From positions 483-6,734 of the forward strand of contig DNLZ01000194.1 in the NCBI GenBank assembly GCA_003488325.1: a stretch of 6,252 nucleotides of DNA. Reading direction: 5' to 3'. Shown piece after piece: positions 1 to 6,217 of the stretch. How positions within the stretch are numbered: position 1 is the first letter of the stretch; each line of letters opens with the position of its first letter. This DNA comes from Planctomycetaceae bacterium (GTDB lineage Bacteria > Planctomycetota > Planctomycetia > Pirellulales > UBA1268). Made by a program: the position numbers and the translations under genes. A model generated the notes under the pieces. The model searched no databases. It was not told the origin of the DNA and worked only from the letters and a program-made list of their open reading frames with translations.

Positions 1-758
1 TCGGTCATGCGGTCGGGCGTCCAGGGCGGATCCATCACGATCCGCACCTCCACCTGCGACACGTCGGGCCGGGCCGCGAGCGCCCGCTTCGTGTCGGCGA
101 TGAGCTGCGGCCCCGCCGGGCAGGCGGGACTCGTCATCGTCATGTCGATCGATACGTGCTGCTTGGTCGGGACGTCGGGCGACGGAGCGAGCGTGACGCC
201 GTAGATCAGGCCCAGGTCGACGATGTTGACGAAGAGTTCGGGATCCTTGACCTCCTTGAGGATCTCGCGGACCACATCCTCGCACAGCGGGCCGGCGGGG
301 GCGGCGGTGCCCTCGCCGTGGGCGACGGTCCCGTCCGTCACAAGCGGGGCGGCCGCGGGCGTCGGAGTCGTGGGCGTCGCAGCCCCGGCGGACCGTCCCG
401 CGGCCGATCCCGTGGCATGGGCCGCCGGACCATCCGCGAAGCCCGAGGTTCGCAGGCGCACCCAGACGGCGGCATCCTCGACCTTCACGTCGTGTGCGCG
501 AGTGGCCCGCACGGCGGGCATCGTGAGCGCGGCGCCGGTCCGGATGTCGAACTTCGCGCCGTGCCGCGGGCATGCGATGCGGAAGTCCCGCAGTTCGCCA
601 TCGGCGAGCGGACCCCCGTCGTGCGTGCAGACGTCGTCGATGGCATACCACGCCCCCTGGACGTGGAAGAGCGCGATCATCTCGCCGTCCACATCCACGA
701 GCGTCTTCCCCGGATCGGGCACCTCGTTCACATCGACCACTCGCCGAAACTCATGCAT
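1..758 (-). CDS. Rieske [2Fe-2S] ferredoxin - SufT/DUF59 (MIP18) fusion protein, C-terminus cut by window edge
   Basis: At least 252 residues are readable on the minus strand with no stop before position 1. Residues 1-103 form a small Rieske ferredoxin domain: Cys44-x-His46, 16 residues, then Cys63-x2-His66 supply the two Cys and two His ligands of a [2Fe-2S] cluster. Residues about 104-157 are a low-complexity Ala/Thr/Pro/Gly linker. From about 158 the sequence is a DUF59/MIP18 (SufT-like) domain, with DPEL (172-175), NIVDLGLIY (178-186), TSPACPAGP (209-217, Cys213) and DPPWTPDRM (243-251); only the last residues should be missing. Rieske ferredoxins and SufT-type proteins are each known as separate genes in suf operons; here they are one polypeptide. 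SufT/MIP18 proteins take part in Fe-S protein maturation; the Rieske part would carry electrons, partner unknown. I chose ATG at 758, giving the usual Rieske N-terminus, with GAGG 9 nt upstream; ATG at 773 is the alternative. It follows sufD after about 115 nt. Confidence 0.9.
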   Translation of the reverse strand, partial: MHEFRRVVDVNEVPDPGKTLVDVDGEMIALFHVQGAWYAIDDVCTHDGGPLADGELRDFRIACPRHGAKFDIRTGAALTMPAVRATRAHDVKVEDAAVWVRLRTSGFADGPAAHATGSAAGRSAGAATPTTPTPAAAPLVTDGTVAHGEGTAAPAGPLCEDVVREILKEVKDPELFVNIVDLGLIYGVTLAPSPDVPTKQHVSIDMTMTSPACPAGPQLIADTKRALAARPDVSQVEVRIVMDPPWTPDRMT

Positions 759-767
759 CGTCCCGAT

Positions 768-771
768 CCTC
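768..771 (-). promoter_or_regulatory. Ribosome binding site deciding the start of the Rieske-SufT gene
   Basis: GAGG lies 9 nt upstream of the ATG at 758. The other in-frame ATG, at 773, overlaps this motif and has only a weak AGG before it. This favours 758, but the choice changes only five residues. Confidence 0.45.
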
Positions 772-816
772 ATGAGGCCTGTCGACAGATCGTCCGCGGC
801 GCGACCCGCAGCCCGG

Positions 817-848
817 ACGTCGGTGATGCGGCACCATCCGGCCGACGT
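817..848 (-). other. Potential hairpin in the sufD to Rieske-SufT spacer
   Basis: The spacer between the sufD stop (876) and the next start holds an inverted repeat. ACGTC (817-821) pairs with GACGT (844-848), extended by GGTG (822-825) pairing with CACC (832-835). This leaves a 6-nt loop and an 8-nt one-sided bulge (836-843), for nine possible base pairs. No T-run follows on the minus strand, so it is not a classical intrinsic terminator. It could be an RNA-processing or stability element, or a chance fold in GC-rich DNA. I see no gene in 774-875. Confidence 0.35.
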
Positions 849-875
849 GCAGGCACGCGATCCGCCCCCGGGCCG

Positions 876-2276
876 TCACGAAATCCGCCGGATGCGGCGG
901 CCGATCGCACGGGCGAGGGCCTCCCGCACCGGCGCGATCGTGATGCGGTCGAATACCTGCTGGAAGAAGCCCGCGACCACGAGTCGCGCGGCCTCGTCGG
1001 CGGTGAGTCCACGGGCCTGTGCGTAAAACACCTGCTGGCCGTCCACGCGACCGCTCGTCGCACCGTGCGTGCATCGGACGTCGTCCGCCTCGATCTCGAG
1101 TCCCGGGATCGAGTCGGCTCGTGCGGTCTTCGACAGCATGAGGTTGTCGTTCCGCTGATAGCCATCGGTCTTCTGGGCGGCCTTGTCCACCTTGATCATG
1201 CCGCGCCACACGAGCCGCGAGCGATCCTGCAGGGCGCCCTTGTACAGGAGGTCGCTCCGGCACGCCGCCGCCTCGTGGTGCTGGGACGTGTTGAAGACGA
1301 GCTGCTGGCGGCCTTCGGTGAACATCACGCCGTTGACCTGGGCATCGGCGCCGCGACCCACGAGGGCCACGTCCTGTGCGACCTGCGAGAGCCGGCTCCC
1401 GAGGGCACCGAGCGTCCACTGAAGACGGCCGTTCGCCCGCACCACCGCCCGCTGTCGGGCGACGTGCCAGACGCCGGTGTTCCAGTTCTGCAGGTTGACC
1501 ATCCGCAGGAACGCGTTTTCACCGACGACGATCTCGGTGCCGCCGCAGTGGAATCCGCCGGTCGAGCCGGCGGCTCCGCCTCCCGCGGTCTCGGTGAGGA
1601 CGGTCGCCTCGGCTCCCTCGCCGAGCACGACGAGCACGTGCGACGTGTCCACGCCCCCGTCGGTCAGGCCGGCCACGACGTGCAGCGGATCCGCGATGCG
1701 GACGCGCGGCGGCACGTACAGCACGACGCTGGCCGCGTGGAAGGCGGCGTGGAGCGCGGCGAACCAGTCCTTGGACGAATCGATCAGCGAGAACCAGTGG
1801 GCCTTGAGCACGTCGGCGCGCTCCGCGAGCACCCGCTCCGCCGAGCCGAACACGACGCCCTGTGCCGCGAGCGACGCGTCGAGTTCCTCGCGCATGACGT
1901 GCCCGTCGAGCGACGTGAAGCGGCCCGCGAGCCGGCCCGCGACGCGTTGGCCGCTCCCATCGGCCGTGTCGACGAGTTCGCCCGAGAGGATCGCCTCGGC
2001 CAGCAGGCCCTCCTCGACGGCCGCTCCGGCGTCCGGTGACCGGCTCGGACCCCAGGCCGCCGGCTTGAAGAGCCGCAGGTCGGTGCGCATCCAGTTCTCG
2101 TCGCGCCGGTCGGGCAGGCCGAGGCCGGTGAGCCGCGCGCACGCCGCCCGTCGCAGATCGGAGGCCCACGCCGGCGCCGGCGAGGCGGCGAGGATCGCGT
2201 CGAGCGCCTCGGCGCCGAAGGCGACGGACGGGGCAGGGGAGCGGTTGGGGAGCGTGGCTGCGGTCATGCCGATCAC
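876..2276 (-). CDS. sufD: Fe-S cluster assembly scaffold protein SufD
   Basis: A 466-residue cytosolic protein of the SufB/SufD family. SufD has no ATPase activity; it pairs with SufB on a SufC dimer in the SufBC2D complex, where clusters are assembled, and is linked to iron acquisition. The N-terminal helical part (about 20-75) includes DRRDENWMRTDLRLF (56-70), the SufD type of 'eNWkyTdL' motif. The C-terminal beta-helix core (about 185-410) ends in DDVRCTHGATSG (398-409), whose Cys402 and His404 match the conserved Cys/His pair at the SufB-SufD interface. The following QVFYAQARGLTADEA (415-429) is the family's SufC-contacting segment. A Gly/Ala-rich stretch (231-246) looks like a surface loop. 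The GTG start at 2276 overlaps the sufB stop by 4 nt (GTGA), implying translational coupling; ATG at 2267 (residue 4) is the alternative. The length is within the usual 400-470 range. Identity is clear from the motifs and the sufB neighbour. Confidence 0.96.
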   Translation of the reverse strand: MIGMTAATLPNRSPAPSVAFGAEALDAILAASPAPAWASDLRRAACARLTGLGLPDRRDENWMRTDLRLFKPAAWGPSRSPDAGAAVEEGLLAEAILSGELVDTADGSGQRVAGRLAGRFTSLDGHVMREELDASLAAQGVVFGSAERVLAERADVLKAHWFSLIDSSKDWFAALHAAFHAASVVLYVPPRVRIADPLHVVAGLTDGGVDTSHVLVVLGEGAEATVLTETAGGGAAGSTGGFHCGGTEIVVGENAFLRMVNLQNWNTGVWHVARQRAVVRANGRLQWTLGALGSRLSQVAQDVALVGRGADAQVNGVMFTEGRQQLVFNTSQHHEAAACRSDLLYKGALQDRSRLVWRGMIKVDKAAQKTDGYQRNDNLMLSKTARADSIPGLEIEADDVRCTHGATSGRVDGQQVFYAQARGLTADEAARLVVAGFFQQVFDRITIAPVREALARAIGRRIRRIS

Positions 2277-3715
2277 CCCACCGAACCTTCCATCTGCAGC
2301 TGGATGAGCTTGTTCATCTCGACGGCGTACTCCATGGGCAGCTCCTTCACGAGCGGCTCGATGAACCCGCCGACGATCATCGTGCTCGCCTCCGCCTCGG
2401 TGAGGCCCCGGCTCATGAGATAGAAGAGCTGCTCCTCGCCGATCTTGGAGACACTCGCCTCGTGTCCGATCGACACGTCCTGCTCTTCGATTTCGATGTA
2501 GGGGTAGGTGTCGCTGCGACTGTGCTCGTCGAGGATCAGCGCGTCACACACCACGCTCGAGCGGCTGCCGGTCGCACCGGGCTCCACCTTCACCAGCCCC
2601 CGGTAGCTCGCCCGCCCCCCGTTCTTCGAGATGCTCTTCGAGACGATCCGGCCGCTGGTGTTCGGGGCCGCGTGCACGAGCTTCGCACCCGCATCCTGAT
2701 GCTGCCCCGCCGAGGCGAAGGCGATGGAGAGGATCTCGCCCCGCGCGCCCGGCTCCATCATGTAGACCGCGGGATACTTCATCGTGAGCTGGCTGCCGAG
2801 ATTCCCGTCGATCCACTCCATCGTGGCGTCCGCGTAGGCCATGGCCCGCTTCGTCACGAGGTTGTAGATGTTGTTGGCCCAATTCTGGATGGTCGTGTAC
2901 CGACAGCGACCGCCCCGCTTCACGAGGATCTCGACGACGGCGGAGTGGAGGCTCTCGGACGAGTACATCGGGGCCGTGCAGCCCTCGACGTAGTGCACAT
3001 GGGCGCCCTCGTCCACGATGATCAGCGTGCGCTCGAACTGCCCCATGTTCTCCGCGTTGATCCGGAAGTAGGCCTGCAGCGGAAACTCGATCGACACGCC
3101 CTTGGGCACGTAGATGAACGAACCGCCCGACCAGACCGCCGAGTTGAGCGCGGCGAACTTGTTGTCGCTCGGCGGAATGACCGTGCCGAAATACTCGCGG
3201 AGCAGGTCGGCGTGCTCCCGCACCGCCGTGTCGGTATCGGTGAAGATGACGCCCTTCTTCGCGAGATCCTCCTGCAACGACCCGTACACGACCTCGCTCT
3301 CGAACTGGGCCTTGACGCCCGCGAGGAATTGCCGCTCCGCCTGCGGGATGCCGAGGCGGTCGAACGTCTCCTTGATCGCATCGGGAACGTCGTCCCACGT
3401 CTTGCCCTGATGCTCGGTGGGCTTCAGGTAGTAGTAGATGTCCTGGAAATCGATCCCGAGCCGGCCTCCCCACTTTGGCATGGGCTTCGACTCGAAGATC
3501 TTGAACGCCTCGAGCCGGAACTCGCGCATCCAGGCCGGCTCCCCCTTCATCTCGGAGATCTGCGCGACGATCTCCGCGTCGATCCCCTTGCGCGCCTTGA
3601 AGACGGCCGGGGCGTCGGTACGAAAGTCGTACTTGTTGATCTCCACGCTCTTGAGCGCCGCCGTCTCGTCGGCCGGGCCCCCGTTCAACGGGGTCGTTTC
3701 GAGTGCCGTCGCCAT
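2273..3715 (-). CDS. sufB: Fe-S cluster assembly scaffold protein SufB
   Basis: A 480-residue protein at the standard SufB length (about 470-495). SufB is the scaffold on which sulfur from the desulfurase and iron are assembled into a nascent cluster, within SufBC2D in the cytosol. Visible family hallmarks are the N-terminal helical region with KPMPKWGGRLGIDF (77-90) and YYYLKPTEHQGKTWDDVP (94-111); VWSGGSFIYVPKGV (194-207), opening the beta-helix; EGCTAPMYSSESLHSAVVEI (244-263) with Cys246, equivalent to the functional E. coli Cys254; IQNWANNIYNLVTKRA (276-291) with Gln277, Trp279 and Lys289 in the proposed sulfur-transfer tunnel; Cys390; and GHEASVSKIGEEQLFYL (417-433), whose His418-Glu419 pair is near the cluster-building site. 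The equivalents of the key E. coli residues that I could place are present, so it should be active. ATG at 3715 has GGGAGAG 5 nt upstream. It starts 33 nt after sufC and overlaps sufD. Confidence 0.98.
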   Translation of the reverse strand: MATALETTPLNGGPADETAALKSVEINKYDFRTDAPAVFKARKGIDAEIVAQISEMKGEPAWMREFRLEAFKIFESKPMPKWGGRLGIDFQDIYYYLKPTEHQGKTWDDVPDAIKETFDRLGIPQAERQFLAGVKAQFESEVVYGSLQEDLAKKGVIFTDTDTAVREHADLLREYFGTVIPPSDNKFAALNSAVWSGGSFIYVPKGVSIEFPLQAYFRINAENMGQFERTLIIVDEGAHVHYVEGCTAPMYSSESLHSAVVEILVKRGGRCRYTTIQNWANNIYNLVTKRAMAYADATMEWIDGNLGSQLTMKYPAVYMMEPGARGEILSIAFASAGQHQDAGAKLVHAAPNTSGRIVSKSISKNGGRASYRGLVKVEPGATGSRSSVVCDALILDEHSRSDTYPYIEIEEQDVSIGHEASVSKIGEEQLFYLMSRGLTEAEASTMIVGGFIEPLVKELPMEYAVEMNKLIQLQMEGSVG

Positions 3716-3748
3716 GGATTCTCTCCCGTCGCTGTTCGTGCTCTCGCT

Positions 3749-4606
3749 TCAGGCCCCGGCCCCGGCGGGCACCGCCCGGCCGGCCACCCCCGCGGCATCC
3801 TCCATCGCCCGCTCCGCCGCCGCCGCATCCGGATACGCCGCCCGAATCCGCTCGTACCCCTTCTTGTGCAGCTCAGCCGCGAGCTCCGGGCCGCCCGACT
3901 CGACGATTCGTCCACCGAGCATGACGTGCGTCCGCAGGGGGACGTTGTGCTCGAGGAGCTGTTCGTGGTGGGTGATGATGAGGATGCCCATCTCCGCACC
4001 GCCGATCTTCGCGATGCTCTCGCTGGCAAGCCGCACGGCGTCGGCGTCGAGTCCGCTGTCGGTCTCGTCGAGGATCGCGAACCCCGGCCGCAGCATCGCG
4101 AGCTGCAGGATCTCGGCCCGCTTCATCTCACCCCCCGAAAACCCGTCGTTGACGTACCGCCGCGCGAAATCGGGATCCATTGAGAGCTCGGCCATCTTCG
4201 CCTTGAGTTCCGCACGGAACTCCCGCATCGGCATCAGCTCCTCCCCCTCCTTGCGGTCGGGATTGCGCACGTTGGTGACCGAGTGCCGCAGAAAATCGGC
4301 GAGCCGCACGCCCGGGATCGCCATCGGCCGCTGGAACGCCAGGAAGATCCCGGCCCGTGCCCGCTCGTCGGGTTCCATGGCGAGCACGTCCCGCCGCGTC
4401 CCGTCGGCCGCGACGAGTTCGATCGTGCCGGAGGTCACCTCGTACGCGGGGTGGCCCATGATCGCGTAGCCGAGCGTGCTCTTGCCGGACCCGTTCGGGC
4501 CCATCAGCGCGTGCACCTCTCCGCGACCGATCTCGAGGTCCACGCCCTTGAGGATCTCCTGCCCCTCGACGGCGACGTGGAGTCCGCGAATGACGAGCCG
4601 TTCCAC
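3749..4606 (-). CDS. sufC: Fe-S cluster assembly ATPase SufC
   Basis: An ABC-type ATPase of 285 residues from the GTG at 4606. Although related to transporter ATPases, SufC is soluble; two copies bind SufB and SufD, and ATP-driven dimerisation remodels the scaffold. Motifs in order: Walker A GPNGSGKST (36-44); Q-loop Gln92 in LAFQRPMAIPG (89-99); ABC signature FSGGE (156-160); Walker B FAILDETDSGLD (176-187), the SufC-specific wording; and H-loop ITHH (211-214). The E/G-rich helical-domain stretch (115-145) is also SufC-like. The usual SufC ends near the KKGYERI segment (248-254); here about 30 further residues, mostly Ala, Gly and Glu, follow and are unexplained. The reading frame is open upstream to a TTG at 4645 with ATGs at 4642 and 4630. 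I prefer the GTG because an excellent Shine-Dalgarno precedes it and because SufC homologues begin at this point. It lies between nuoB and sufB. Confidence 0.96.
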   Translation of the reverse strand: MERLVIRGLHVAVEGQEILKGVDLEIGRGEVHALMGPNGSGKSTLGYAIMGHPAYEVTSGTIELVAADGTRRDVLAMEPDERARAGIFLAFQRPMAIPGVRLADFLRHSVTNVRNPDRKEGEELMPMREFRAELKAKMAELSMDPDFARRYVNDGFSGGEMKRAEILQLAMLRPGFAILDETDSGLDADAVRLASESIAKIGGAEMGILIITHHEQLLEHNVPLRTHVMLGGRIVESGGPELAAELHKKGYERIRAAYPDAAAAERAMEDAAGVAGRAVPAGAGA

Positions 4607-4612
4607 CGTTGC

Positions 4613-4621
4613 ACCTCCTCC
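4613..4621 (-). promoter_or_regulatory. Strong ribosome binding site deciding the sufC start
   Basis: GGAGGAGGT sits 6 nt upstream of the GTG at 4606. It is the best Shine-Dalgarno match I noticed in the window. It lies inside the frame that would be coding if sufC began at the upstream TTG/ATG codons (4645-4630), so it argues for the GTG start. It also suggests that sufC is translated independently of nuoB. Confidence 0.75.
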
Positions 4622-4641
4622 GACTTCCATCCGCCGCACCA

Positions 4642-5277
4642 TCAACCGGTGAGCTTCTGATGATCGAACACGAGATCTCCGTCACCCACCGGCGACGTCA
4701 CGTAGCCCGAGTGGTGGGGCACGGGCAGTTCGTCGTCGACCTTGCCCGGACCGTCCTTGCGCTTCGCGATCCGTTGCCCGAGGATCTTGTCCTGGATCCG
4801 CATGAGCCCCTCGAGCAGGCTCTCGGGACGGGGCGGACAGCCCGGCACGTAGACATCCACCGGGACGACGAGATCCACGCCCTTCACGACGTGATACCCC
4901 CACTTGAAGTACGGGCCGCCACCGGTCGTGCAGGCGCCCATCGCGATGACGTACTTCGGATCGGGCATGAGGTTGTAGAGCCGTCGCACGCGACTGGCCA
5001 TCTTGTAGGTGACCGTGCCCGCCACGATCATCAGGTCGGCCTGCCGCGGCGTGGCGCGAAAGGCCCCCGCCCCGAAGCGGTCGAGGTCGTAGCGGCTCGC
5101 CCCCGCGGCCATCATCTCGATGGCGCAGCACGCGAGACCGAACGTCATCGGCCAGATGCTCGACTGCCGGGCCCAGTTGATCGCCTGCTCGACCGTCGTG
5201 AGCACGAGATTTTCCTCGAAACGGCCCTCGATCCAGGGCGCGGCGGCGGCGGGACTGGCGGGCGCGGTGACGGTCAT
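4642..5277 (-). CDS. nuoB: NADH-quinone oxidoreductase subunit B (NuoB-type, N2 cluster protein), stand-alone in a suf operon
   Basis: A 211-residue protein of the NuoB/PSST/20-kDa family. In complex I, NuoB sits in the peripheral arm next to the membrane and holds cluster N2, the last Fe-S centre before quinone. Residues about 15-167 match the family closely: EGRFEENLVLTTVEQAINW (17-35); GLACCAIEMM (47-56) with the tandem Cys50-Cys51; PRQADLMIVAGTVT (77-90); ACTTGGGPY (115-123) with Cys116; and VPVDVYVPGCPPRPE (138-152) with Cys147. All four N2 ligands are therefore present. A tail of about 40 residues (171-211, with HH and several Asp) extends past the conserved core. ATG at 5277 overlaps the sufR stop (ATGA) and has GGAG 8 nt upstream. 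The frame is open further upstream, but that part is the antiparallel-looking, non-conserved shadow of sufR. Neighbouring nuoA, nuoC or nuoD are absent, which is odd. Similar small subunits of group 4 hydrogenases are a less likely alternative. Confidence 0.93.
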   Translation of the reverse strand: MTVTAPASPAAAAPWIEGRFEENLVLTTVEQAINWARQSSIWPMTFGLACCAIEMMAAGASRYDLDRFGAGAFRATPRQADLMIVAGTVTYKMASRVRRLYNLMPDPKYVIAMGACTTGGGPYFKWGYHVVKGVDLVVPVDVYVPGCPPRPESLLEGLMRIQDKILGQRIAKRKDGPGKVDDELPVPHHSGYVTSPVGDGDLVFDHQKLTG

Positions 5278-6164
5278 GACACGGGCTCCGGGTTGGGGTC
5301 GGACGATGAACGGGACGAACGGACGCGTCGAGGATCGCGGCCGGAAGGACGTTCGGACGGCATTCGACGCGGTGTCGCCTCGGACCGCAAGGTGCCGACG
5401 TCGCCACCCCCGGCCACGCTCGTCGGACCGGCCTCCGCCATCGAAAAGCGGCAGCACGAACCGCCGTCGAGGCGGCATTCCGCCAACCGCACCGGGCGGC
5501 CGACGAGTTCCTCGATCATGACGCGCTCGGCGGCACAGATGCCCCGATCCTGCTCCGCGAGATCCGGATAAGGGCAGGCGTAACTCGTCAGCACGGGCAA
5601 GCCGCCGCCCGCGGCGTCGCCCGACGGCATCCGGGCCCCATCGTCCCGCCCGGTTGCGGGCTCTTCCACGACACAGGCGATCTGATTGCGTCGCATCAGC
5701 GCCGCGACGTCGCGCAGGCGATCCCGCGGCGTCGCCCCCCGCACCTCGTCGCGATGCAGGCCGGCCAGCGATGTGCCGATGCGACCGATCAGCCCCCGCC
5801 TGACCTCCGCGTCGCTGACGGAGCGGATCTCACGCCAGAGGACGATGGCCAGATCGTGAAAATTGTCGCCGCCGATGCGACGGCCCGACTCCGTGAGACG
5901 GTAGGTATGCGAGGGCCGCCCACGCCGGCCGCTGGTCGTCGAACGCTCCACGAGGCCCTGTCGCATGAGCCGGTCGAGACGCTGCCGGACAGCGGTGGCC
6001 GTCACACCCAGCGACGATGCCAGGTCACCGATCCCCAGGCCGTCATCGACCCGCAGGAGGTCGATCACGGCATGATCCACCGCACGAGGCGGGGCCGCCT
6101 GACCATCTGACGGGACCTGAGGAAGCGGCATCGGCGACTCGGGCAGGGGATCGCGAGAAATCAT
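5274..6164 (-). CDS. sufR: SufR-type Fe-S-responsive transcriptional regulator (HTH, DeoR/ArsR-like)
   Basis: A 296-residue regulator from the ATG at 6164. Residues about 30-76 form a winged helix-turn-helix (LASSLGVTATAVRQRLDRLM at about 48-67), followed by the wing GRRGRPSHTYRLTESG (79-94), both typical of SufR-like proteins. The C-terminal sensor half has LTSYACPYPDLAEQDRGIC (192-210) and LAECRLDGGSCCRF (227-240). Its cysteines are Cys197-x12-Cys210-x19-Cys230-x6-Cys237-Cys238. In known SufR proteins C-terminal cysteines bind a [4Fe-4S] cluster, and the cluster-bound form represses suf genes. Being first in the operon, it probably represses its own transcription unit. After about residue 245 a tail of some 50 residues, rich in Ser, Arg and Pro, has no visible family character and runs to the overlap with nuoB. 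A TTG at 6206 would add 14 residues but coincides with a promoter-like -35; ATG at 6131 is a further alternative. Which cysteines bind the cluster is inferred. Confidence 0.9.
   Translation of the reverse strand: MISRDPLPESPMPLPQVPSDGQAAPPRAVDHAVIDLLRVDDGLGIGDLASSLGVTATAVRQRLDRLMRQGLVERSTTSGRRGRPSHTYRLTESGRRIGGDNFHDLAIVLWREIRSVSDAEVRRGLIGRIGTSLAGLHRDEVRGATPRDRLRDVAALMRRNQIACVVEEPATGRDDGARMPSGDAAGGGLPVLTSYACPYPDLAEQDRGICAAERVMIEELVGRPVRLAECRLDGGSCCRFSMAEAGPTSVAGGGDVGTLRSEATPRRMPSERPSGRDPRRVRSSRSSSDPNPEPVS
5286..5289 (-). promoter_or_regulatory. Ribosome binding site of nuoB inside the end of sufR
   Basis: GGAG lies 8 nt before the ATG at 5277 and within the last codons of sufR. Together with the ATGA overlap it supports coupled translation of sufR and nuoB and selects this start over upstream in-frame candidates. 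Confidence 0.55.
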
Positions 6165-6178
6165 GCGTTCACGCTCGT

Positions 6179-6206
6179 ACTCTACGCCTGCCAGGAATTC
6201 TGACAA
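6179..6206 (-). promoter_or_regulatory. Candidate sigma70-type promoter of the sufR-nuoB-suf operon
   Basis: On the minus strand TTGTCA (6206-6201, five of six matches to TTGACA) is followed after 16 nt by TAGAGT (6184-6179, four of six matches to TATAAT). Transcription would begin near 6172, about 8 nt before the ATG at 6164, leaving a very short leader. The consensus is borrowed from well-studied bacteria and may not hold here. If real, it rules out the TTG at 6206 as the sufR start. Confidence 0.35.
6189..6205 (-). promoter_or_regulatory. Candidate SufR operator (imperfect inverted repeat)
   Basis: TGTCAG and CTGGCA flank the 5-nt spacer AATTC, with five of six positions complementary. 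The repeat overlaps the -35 and spacer of the candidate promoter, which is where a repressor would be expected to bind. The sequence does not match the CAAC-N6-GTTG type I associate with cyanobacterial SufR, so the assignment is inference from position and symmetry. Confidence 0.3.
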
Positions 6207-6217
6207 GCGAACATGTG

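Noticed and set aside
774..878. The sufD stop (TGA followed by C) is in frame with the Rieske-SufT gene, with 34 sense codons between them, so readthrough could give a SufD-Rieske-SufT protein
   Set aside because: The peptide in between shows no conserved character, a normal start with a Shine-Dalgarno lies downstream, and one in three such junctions is in frame by chance. There is no visible readthrough or selenocysteine signal.
156..2039. 627-codon open frame on the plus strand opposite sufD and the Rieske-SufT gene
   Set aside because: It is antisense to two clearly recognisable genes, has no family motifs, is rich in Arg/His/Asp as expected for the reverse strand of GC-rich coding DNA, and would require an unlikely fully overlapping gene.
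2462..4183. 573-codon open frame on the plus strand opposite sufB and sufC
   Set aside because: It is a shadow of sufB and sufC: composition is biased, no domain is recognisable, and the minus-strand genes carry all the diagnostic motifs.
4607..4645. Upstream starts for sufC (TTG at 4645, ATG at 4642 or 4630), which would abut or overlap nuoB
   Set aside because: The 13 extra residues are not SufC-like and would encode the strong Shine-Dalgarno at 4613-4621. The GTG at 4606 gives the usual SufC N-terminus.
5278..5478. Longer version of NuoB starting upstream of 5277
   Set aside because: The extra 67 residues are Arg/Pro-rich, lie within sufR in another frame, and NuoB homology starts only after the ATG at 5277.
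5274..6206. SufR starting at the TTG at 6206
   Set aside because: No Shine-Dalgarno precedes it, TTG is a rare start, and the codon is the first three bases of a good -35 hexamer. It cannot be fully excluded.
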